From contig DXAM01000092.1 in NCBI GenBank assembly GCA_019117025.1, forward strand, positions 1 to 54,803: a stretch of DNA of 54,803 nucleotides, written 5' to 3'. Shown one piece after another: positions 50,236-54,803 of this stretch. The DNA is from Candidatus Microbacterium stercoravium (lineage in GTDB: Bacteria; Actinomycetota; Actinomycetes; Actinomycetales; Microbacteriaceae). The stretch's first letter is position 1. Every line of letters begins with the position of its first letter. The notes below the pieces were generated by a model. It was not told the origin of the DNA, did not search any database, and worked only from the letters and a program-made list of their open reading frames with translations. The position numbers were made by a program, and so were the translations under genes.

Positions 50236-51234
50236 CTACGGCATCAACCCGCGAATCGCGCGTGGACGCGATCGCAGCAGCGACCAGGCGGTATCGACAT
50301 CGTGCTGCATCTGCTCCTTGAGCGGTTCCATACCGTCGAACGCCACCATGCCGCGGATCCGATACGAGAAGCTCACATCGACCGTGCGGTGGTACAGATC
50401 GAGGTCATGGCGACCGAGCACGTGAGCTTCGACGACCCGTTCGGGCACATCGTCGAACGTCGGGTTGGTGCCGACGGATATCGCCGCCGGGAACTGCGCA
50501 CCGATCGCCAGCTCGCCGTCGGGCGGCCGCACCGCGACCCAACCGGCGTACACGCCGTCGGCGGGCACGAATCCGGTGAGATCGGGGGCGAGGTTCGCGG
50601 TCGGAAAGCCGAGCTCGCGGCCGCGCTGCAGTCCGTGCACGACGGTACCGCGCACCGCATGCGCGTGGCCGAGGACCTTCGCCGCGCGCTCGACGTCTCC
50701 CTCGGCGAGCAGCTCGCGGATCCATGTGGACGACACACGGCGTCCTGTCTTCTGGTCGCCGCTCGCGACATCTGCGATGACCGCGACGGTGAAACCGTGC
50801 TCGCGGCCCATCTCGGCGAGCATGTCGGGATTGCCCCTGCCTCCGCGTCCGAACCGGAAGTCCTCGCCCACCAGCACGCGCGACGCGTGCAGCCCGTCGA
50901 CGAGATAGCGCGTGACGAAGTCTTCCGCGGACACCGCCGCGAGCTGCTCGTCGAACCTCAGCACGAGGGTCGCGTCGAGCCCCGTCGCCGCGAGCAGGTC
51001 GATCTTCTGATCGACGCCGACCACGAGCTCGGGGCAGTGCTCGGGCGCGATGGTCGCGAGCGGATTCCGATCGAACGTCACGGCGACCGTGCGCGCGTCG
51101 CACGAGGCGGCGTCGATCAGCAGGTGATCGATGATCGTGCGGTGCCCGGCGTGCACGCCGTCGAACTTTCCGATCGCGACGACCGTGTCGCCGAAGTCGC
51201 TCGGCAGCTCTGAGGGGTCGTCGACGACGATCAT
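50236..51234 (-). CDS. ribF: bifunctional riboflavin kinase/FAD synthetase RibF
   Basis: A 332-residue enzyme starting at ATG 51234 (MIVVDDPSELPSDFGDTVVAIGKFDGVHAGH), preceded by GAGGAGAAG; the track start is wrong by 63 codons. The N-terminal FAD-synthetase domain has GKFDGVHAGHRTII and STWIRELLAEGDVERAAKVLG. The C-terminal kinase domain has GFPTANLAPDL and NPTFDD. It makes FMN and FAD from riboflavin. Its start overlaps the stop of a small membrane-protein gene, in one unit with truB. Confidence 0.97.
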   Translation of the reverse strand: MIVVDDPSELPSDFGDTVVAIGKFDGVHAGHRTIIDHLLIDAASCDARTVAVTFDRNPLATIAPEHCPELVVGVDQKIDLLAATGLDATLVLRFDEQLAAVSAEDFVTRYLVDGLHASRVLVGEDFRFGRGGRGNPDMLAEMGREHGFTVAVIADVASGDQKTGRRVSSTWIRELLAEGDVERAAKVLGHAHAVRGTVVHGLQRGRELGFPTANLAPDLTGFVPADGVYAGWVAVRPPDGELAIGAQFPAAISVGTNPTFDDVPERVVEAHVLGRHDLDLYHRTVDVSFSYRIRGMVAFDGMEPLKEQMQHDVDTAWSLLRSRPRAIRGLMP

Positions 51235-51650
51235 CGCTTCTCCTCGTTGCGCTGCGAGGCGAGGTACCAGATGCCGGCCAGCGGCAGCACGAGCGGAATC
51301 CAGACGTACCCGCTGCCGTACTGCGACCACACGGTCGCGTCGGCGTGGAACACGTCGGGTGCGGCGAGGCTCAGGGTGCCGACGATGATGACGCCGACGA
51401 GCTCGAACAGTACGGCGATCCACGCGACGCGGTACCAGGCTCGGCTGCGCGAGAGCAGCAGGGCGATGGTGGCGAGGATGTAGACGACGGCCGCCGCAGC
51501 GCTCAGCAGATAGGGCACCGGCGCCTGTTCGAAGCGCGACGCGATCTGCACGAACGATCGACCGGTCGAGGCGAGCGCCATCACGGCGTAGACGAAGGCG
51601 AGCACCGTGCCGATCCCGGTGATGCGGCGCGACGGGCGGATGTCAGTCAT
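51231..51650 (-). CDS. four-span membrane protein in the truB-ribF unit
   Basis: A 139-residue protein if started at ATG 51650 (MTDIRPSRRITGIGT); the track's GTG at 51659 adds three residues. Four hydrophobic spans are visible (GTVLAFVYAVMALAST, YLLSAAAAVVYILATIALLLS, YRVAWIAVLFELVGVIIVGTLSL, YVWIPLVLPLAGIWYLA). The stop overlaps the ribF ATG by 4 nt, so it is translated with ribF. I know no function. The segment PLAGIWY resembles one in the next small membrane protein upstream, hinting at an old duplication. Confidence 0.8.
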   Translation of the reverse strand: MTDIRPSRRITGIGTVLAFVYAVMALASTGRSFVQIASRFEQAPVPYLLSAAAAVVYILATIALLLSRSRAWYRVAWIAVLFELVGVIIVGTLSLAAPDVFHADATVWSQYGSGYVWIPLVLPLAGIWYLASQRNEEKR

Positions 51651-51670
51651 ATCACTCACAGTTTATGGCG

Positions 51671-52039
51671 TCACGCCGCGGCCACAGTCCAGATGACGTG
51701 CATGCGGTAGGTCATGACCGCGACGGCGAGCGCGAGCACGCCCATGACGACGACGCTCCACCTGCCCCGGTCGACGAATGCCCAGATGATGCCGGCGAGC
51801 GGCAGAACGGCGGCAGAGACGAGATAGGTCCAGAATTCGAGCACGTTGCCCGCCGGTGCGTTGCCGGCGAACGGCGCGACGATCGCGACGACGATCTGCG
51901 CGATGAGCAGCAGCTGCACGACGGCGAGCGAGCCGACGGAGACGTCGCCGGGCCGCCGACCGGCGAGGCCGATCGCGATGCAGAGCGCGCCGGCGACGGC
52001 CGCGACCACGATCTGCGCGATCGTGAACCAGAGGATCAT
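51671..52039 (-). CDS. four-span membrane protein overlapping truB
   Basis: A 122-residue protein starting at ATG 52039 (MILWFTIAQIVVAAVAGALC), which overlaps the truB stop by 4 nt; the track's longer ORF is a shadow of truB. It is almost all membrane: four spans, with small loops and a basic cytoplasmic side (AGRRPGD, DRGRW). The function is unknown. Position and coupling to truB and ribF suggest constant coexpression with those housekeeping genes, not a proven shared role. Confidence 0.8.
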   Translation of the reverse strand: MILWFTIAQIVVAAVAGALCIAIGLAGRRPGDVSVGSLAVVQLLLIAQIVVAIVAPFAGNAPAGNVLEFWTYLVSAAVLPLAGIIWAFVDRGRWSVVVMGVLALAVAVMTYRMHVIWTVAAA

Positions 52040-52923
52040 CGGTCGGCCTGCGGCATGTTCATGGTGCTCTTCATCACGGATCCGCGGCGTTCGACGACGC
52101 CGATCAGCGCCCCCCGCGGATCGATCGCCGCGCGCGGGCCGTCGAACGGTTCGGGTGCAGCGACGCGCTTTCCGTGGCGCAGATCGCGCGCGGTCTCGTC
52201 GTCGACCTGGAGCGCGCCGAGCACGCGCGCGGCGGCGTCGGCGGGCGCGATGAGCGCGGCCTGTTCGAGGTCGTCGGCGGCGAAGGATCCCTCGACCCCG
52301 AAATCTCCGATGTGCGTGCGGCGCAGGCGCATGAGGTGTCCCCCGGTGCCGAGCGCGGATCCGAGGTCGCGCGCGAGGGCGCGGATGTATGTGCCCGATG
52401 AGCAATCGACCTCGACATCGACGTCGATGTGGTCGGCGGCGCGGCGGACCGAGACGATCTCGAAGCGGGACACCGTGACCTCGCGCGCCGCCAGCTCGAT
52501 GTCTTCGCCCGCGCGCACGCGGTCGTACGCGCGGCGCCCATCGACCTTGATCGCCGAGACCTTGCTCGGCACCTGCGAGATCGCGCCCGTAAGCGCGGCG
52601 ATGCCGTCGCGGATCCGTTCGTCGGAAACCGCCGAGACCGCCTCCGACGACGCGCACACATCGATCTCGCCGTCCGCATCGTCGGTCGTGGTCGTCTGAC
52701 CGAGCCGGATCGTCGCCTGATACGTCTTGCCGAGGCCCACGATGAACGTCAGCAGCCTCGTTGCGTGCTCGACGCCGACGATGAGCAGACCCGTCGCCAT
52801 GGGGTCGAGAGTGCCGGCATGACCGACTTTGCGTGTGCCGCGCGCGCGGCGCGCGCGAGCGACGACGTCGTGACTGGTGATGCCCGACGGTTTGTCGACG
52901 AGCAGGATCCCGGGTTCCGCCAT
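52036..52923 (-). CDS. truB: tRNA pseudouridine(55) synthase TruB
   Basis: A 295-residue enzyme starting at ATG 52923 (MAEPGILLVDKPSGITSHDVV). It makes pseudouridine 55 in the T-loop of tRNAs. The catalytic Asp is in GHAGTLDPMATGLLIVG; KTYQATIRLGQTTTTDDADGE, IPSKVSAIKVDGRRAYDR-like segment and SSGTYIRALARDLG are standard TruB motifs. A TAAGCT box lies 7 nt before the ATG with no ribosome site. It is divergent from an acetyltransferase gene, with start codons only 23 bp apart. Confidence 0.97.
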   Translation of the reverse strand: MAEPGILLVDKPSGITSHDVVARARRARGTRKVGHAGTLDPMATGLLIVGVEHATRLLTFIVGLGKTYQATIRLGQTTTTDDADGEIDVCASSEAVSAVSDERIRDGIAALTGAISQVPSKVSAIKVDGRRAYDRVRAGEDIELAAREVTVSRFEIVSVRRAADHIDVDVEVDCSSGTYIRALARDLGSALGTGGHLMRLRRTHIGDFGVEGSFAADDLEQAALIAPADAAARVLGALQVDDETARDLRHGKRVAAPEPFDGPRAAIDPRGALIGVVERRGSVMKSTMNMPQADR

Positions 52924-52930
52924 GTTGGTC

Positions 52931-52940
52931 AGCTTATTCT
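52931..52940. promoter_or_regulatory. overlapping divergent -10 boxes (truB and acetyltransferase)
   Basis: TAAGCT on the minus strand (52931-52936) is 7 nt before truB; TATTCT on the plus strand (52935-52940) is 6 nt before the acetyltransferase ATG. The two hexamers overlap by two bases in a 23-bp spacer, so both genes seem leaderless and may compete for polymerase. Confidence 0.55.
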
Positions 52941-52946
52941 GGTCAG

Positions 52947-53396
52947 ATGCCCGATTCCTCCGAGCCCCTCGTCTCGTCCGCACGATTGGGCGATATGCAT
53001 CCCGCCACGCTGTACGGGATCCTTCGCCTGCGCTCCGACGTGTTCGTCGTCGAACAGGAGTGTCCTTACCCGGACCTCGACGGCCGAGACCTCGAAGAGG
53101 GCGCGCTGCAGCTCTGGATCTCCGAGGCGGGCCGCGTGCGCGCGACCGCGCGTCTGCTGCGCGACGGCGACGATCGCCGCATCGGCCGCGTCGTGACGAG
53201 CCGAGATGCGCGCGGATCCGGTTATGCGGCCCACATTCTGCGCGAGGCGATGCGCCTGGCCGACGGGCGCGTGATCCGCCTCGATGCGCAGGCGCACCTC
53301 GAGTTCTGGTACGCGCGCTTCGGTTTCCAGGTGACCGGCCCCGAATTCCTCGAGGACGGCATCCCGCACGTGCCGATGGCGTGCGCCGCGGCGTGA
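52947..53396 (+). CDS. GNAT-family acetyltransferase, ElaA-like
   Basis: A 149-residue protein. ATLYGILRLRSDVFVVEQECPYPDLDGRDLEEGALQLW is the ElaA N-terminal pattern, RIGRVVTSRDARGSGYAAHILREAM is the acetyl-CoA-binding GNAT motif A, and LEFWYARFGFQVTGPEFLEDGIPHVPM closes the fold. It transfers an acetyl group; the substrate is unknown. It lies close to truB, head to head, and is convergent with the lipoprotein gene 7 nt from its stop. Confidence 0.93.
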   Translation: MPDSSEPLVSSARLGDMHPATLYGILRLRSDVFVVEQECPYPDLDGRDLEEGALQLWISEAGRVRATARLLRDGDDRRIGRVVTSRDARGSGYAAHILREAMRLADGRVIRLDAQAHLEFWYARFGFQVTGPEFLEDGIPHVPMACAAA

Positions 53397-53403
53397 GGCC
53401 GCC

Positions 53404-54066
53404 TCAGGCGCAGGGCTCGTACGAGGGCTGCTTGCCGGTGAGCGTGGAGACCGCCACCGCACCGTCGTATCCGTCGCGGTACGTGAATACGAGCTTGCTC
53501 GCCTCGTCGGCGACGACGACGTAGGAGTTGTCGGCGATGTCGGAGGGCTGCTCCGCGGCGCTCTCGTACGCGCCGAGCACCTGGGCCTTCGTGGACCCGA
53601 GACCGAGGTCTTCGTCAGTGCGCGGTCCGACGCCCATCGTGTCGCCGATCCAGCCGACGCTGACCTCGACGACCTCATCGGTGCCGTCGTAGCGATCCTT
53701 GATGACGATGACGTCGTACGCGTTGTCTTCGGCGACCCCATACGCGACGCCGTCGCAGGTGTCGAGCGTGCCGATCCCGCTTCCGCGGATCTCGTCGAGG
53801 ACCGTCGGGAAGTCGTCGCCGACGTCGATCGGCCCGATGCCGCGCTCGGTGACGACCCACGAATCGGGATCCGTCGGATCGTCGCGCTCGGTCTCTTCGG
53901 GCGTGGGAGTCGGAGACGTCGTGTACGGCGTGCTGCGCACCGACGCGGACGGTGACGTCTGCTCGGACACCGTCGGCGCGCTGCGCGTGCATCCCGAGAA
54001 GGCACCGATCCCCAGCACGAGCGCCACGGCAGCTGCCGCAATACGGCGCGCTCCGACGTTCGTCAT
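53404..54066 (-). CDS. lipoprotein of unknown function
   Basis: A 220-residue protein with a lipoprotein signal peptide (AAAAVALVLGIGAFSGC, lipobox FSGC, Cys about 26), a Ser/Thr/Pro/Glu-rich linker (about 27-66), and a compact domain of about 150 residues (GIGPIDVGDDFPTVLDEIRGSG, DTCDGVAYGV, LGLGSTKAQVLGAYESA, ending SYEPCA). The two cysteines in DTCDG and EPCA could form a disulfide outside the cell. GGAGAG precedes the ATG at a good distance. It is divergent from mutY. I recognise no family. Confidence 0.85.
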   Translation of the reverse strand: MTNVGARRIAAAAVALVLGIGAFSGCTRSAPTVSEQTSPSASVRSTPYTTSPTPTPEETERDDPTDPDSWVVTERGIGPIDVGDDFPTVLDEIRGSGIGTLDTCDGVAYGVAEDNAYDVIVIKDRYDGTDEVVEVSVGWIGDTMGVGPRTDEDLGLGSTKAQVLGAYESAAEQPSDIADNSYVVVADEASKLVFTYRDGYDGAVAVSTLTGKQPSYEPCA

Positions 54067-54183
54067 ATAACTCTCCGGGGGTAGATGTGTCGCGTTCCAG
54101 CAATCGACGTTACGCGTCTAATGACACAGCAGGGTTACGAACGACGCCGGTTTCACAACCGTTCCATCACGATCGCCTCCTCG

Positions 54184-54189
54184 TACACT
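54184..54189 (+). promoter_or_regulatory. -10 box of mutY
   Basis: TACACT, 6 nt before the mutY ATG; GAGAGG fills the gap, so it could also act as a ribosome site. Confidence 0.4.
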
Positions 54190-54195
54190 GAGAGG

Positions 54196-54803
54196 ATGCG
54201 TGCGACCGATCTCTCCGAGGTGCTCGTGCCCTGGTATCTCGACAGCGCGCGCGACCTGCCGTGGCGCCGCCCGGGCTTCGGCGCCTGGGGCACGCTCGTG
54301 AGCGAGTTCATGCTGCAGCAGACGCCCGTGGCGCGCGTGATCCCGCGGCTCGAGGAGTGGCTCGATCGCTGGCCGACGCCGGCGGCCCTCGCCGATTCGT
54401 CGCCCGGGGAGGCCGTGACCCGCTGGGCGAACCTCGGCTATCCGCGCCGAGCCCTGTGGCTGCACCGGGCGGCGACCGAGATCCGCGATCGCCACGGCGG
54501 TGTCGTTCCGCGCGACGTCGATCAGCTCCTCGCGCTGACCGGCATCGGTGATTACACGGCCCGCGCCGTGGCCGTCTTCGCATATGGAGAACGGCACGCG
54601 GTCGTCGACACGAATACGCGTCGGGTCATGGCTCGTGCCCTCGACGGGCGGGCCGTTCCGGGCACCGCCCATCGCCGCGATCTCGAGCAGATGTCGACGC
54701 TCCTTCCCGACTCCGACGAGCGCGCGGCCGTCATGAACGCGGCCGTGATGGAGCTGGGACAGGTGATCTGCACGGCGCGGTCGCCTCGCTGCGGCGCCTG
54801 CCC
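54196..54803 (+). CDS. mutY: A/G-specific adenine DNA glycosylase MutY (cut by window edge)
   Basis: About 202 N-terminal residues are visible before the right edge. WGTLVSEFMLQQTPVARVIPR holds the catalytic Glu, LLALTGIGDYTARAVAVFAYGE is the helix-hairpin-helix, HAVVDTNTRRV holds the catalytic Asp, and CTARSPRCGACP begins the 4Fe-4S cysteine set. MutY removes adenine mispaired with 8-oxoguanine, preventing G-to-T changes. Start ATG 54196 follows GAGAGG. The lesion-recognition C-terminal domain would lie beyond the window. Confidence 0.95.
   Translation, partial: MRATDLSEVLVPWYLDSARDLPWRRPGFGAWGTLVSEFMLQQTPVARVIPRLEEWLDRWPTPAALADSSPGEAVTRWANLGYPRRALWLHRAATEIRDRHGGVVPRDVDQLLALTGIGDYTARAVAVFAYGERHAVVDTNTRRVMARALDGRAVPGTAHRRDLEQMSTLLPDSDERAAVMNAAVMELGQVICTARSPRCGAC

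Overview
The window is high-GC actinobacterial DNA, most likely from the family Microbacteriaceae and probably Microbacterium or a close relative. Support for this is the gene order ftsK-pgsA-cinA-clgR-DUF3046-recA-recX-miaB-miaA, the dapA-rnj pair, a DUF5302 protein ending FRRKSG, frequent GTG/TTG starts, and many TANNNT boxes placed 6-8 nt before start codons, the usual look of actinobacterial leaderless genes. I see no rRNA, tRNA, CRISPR array, insertion sequence or prophage. No stretch over about 300 bases lacks a gene.

Region 1 (1-9.1 kb) is an accessory carbohydrate locus. It holds a Gfo/Idh/MocA dehydrogenase cut by the left edge, a LacI regulator, an enolase-superfamily enzyme, an FCD-type GntR regulator, a CUT1 ABC importer (binding lipoprotein and two permeases, no ATPase) and a cytoplasmic right-handed beta-helix protein likely to act on the imported glycan. 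Promoters and operator-like palindromes are readable for both regulators.

Region 2 (9.1-22.5 kb, all minus strand) is conserved core: tRNA modification (miaB, miaA), recombination (recA, recX), a ClgR-type regulator with a candidate autoregulatory box, cinA, pgsA, ftsK, RNase J, and dapA-folA-thyA. nagB-nagA and an OsmC protein follow on the plus strand, then dapB, a phosphatase and pnp on the minus strand (to 29.2 kb).

Region 3 (29.4-37.9 kb) is more variable. It holds a sigma factor overlapping a transmembrane Ser/Thr kinase with an external Ig/PKD-like domain, a lipoprotein, a DUF2207-like membrane protein, a one-chain fusion of a GT4 glycosyltransferase with an SGNH hydrolase, DUF5302, and an LLM flavin oxidoreductase with its partner FMN reductase.

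Region 4 (38-54.8 kb) mixes core and metabolic genes: rpsO, an FKBP isomerase, a PrsW-type protease, an FAH hydrolase, aspartase, a phosphoesterase, oligopeptidase B, pfkA, a sugar kinase, a Snf2 helicase, the coupled cluster truB / two small membrane proteins / ribF, an ElaA-like acetyltransferase, a lipoprotein and a truncated mutY. The usual truB-ribF-rpsO-pnp neighbourhood is therefore present but spread over about 25 kb.

The best candidates for something undescribed are the sigma-kinase-lipoprotein module, the GT4-SGNH fusion, the enolase-superfamily enzyme that lacks the expected His/Asp pair, and the dense leaderless and back-to-back promoter architecture. All functional calls come from reading motifs by eye; no database search was run.
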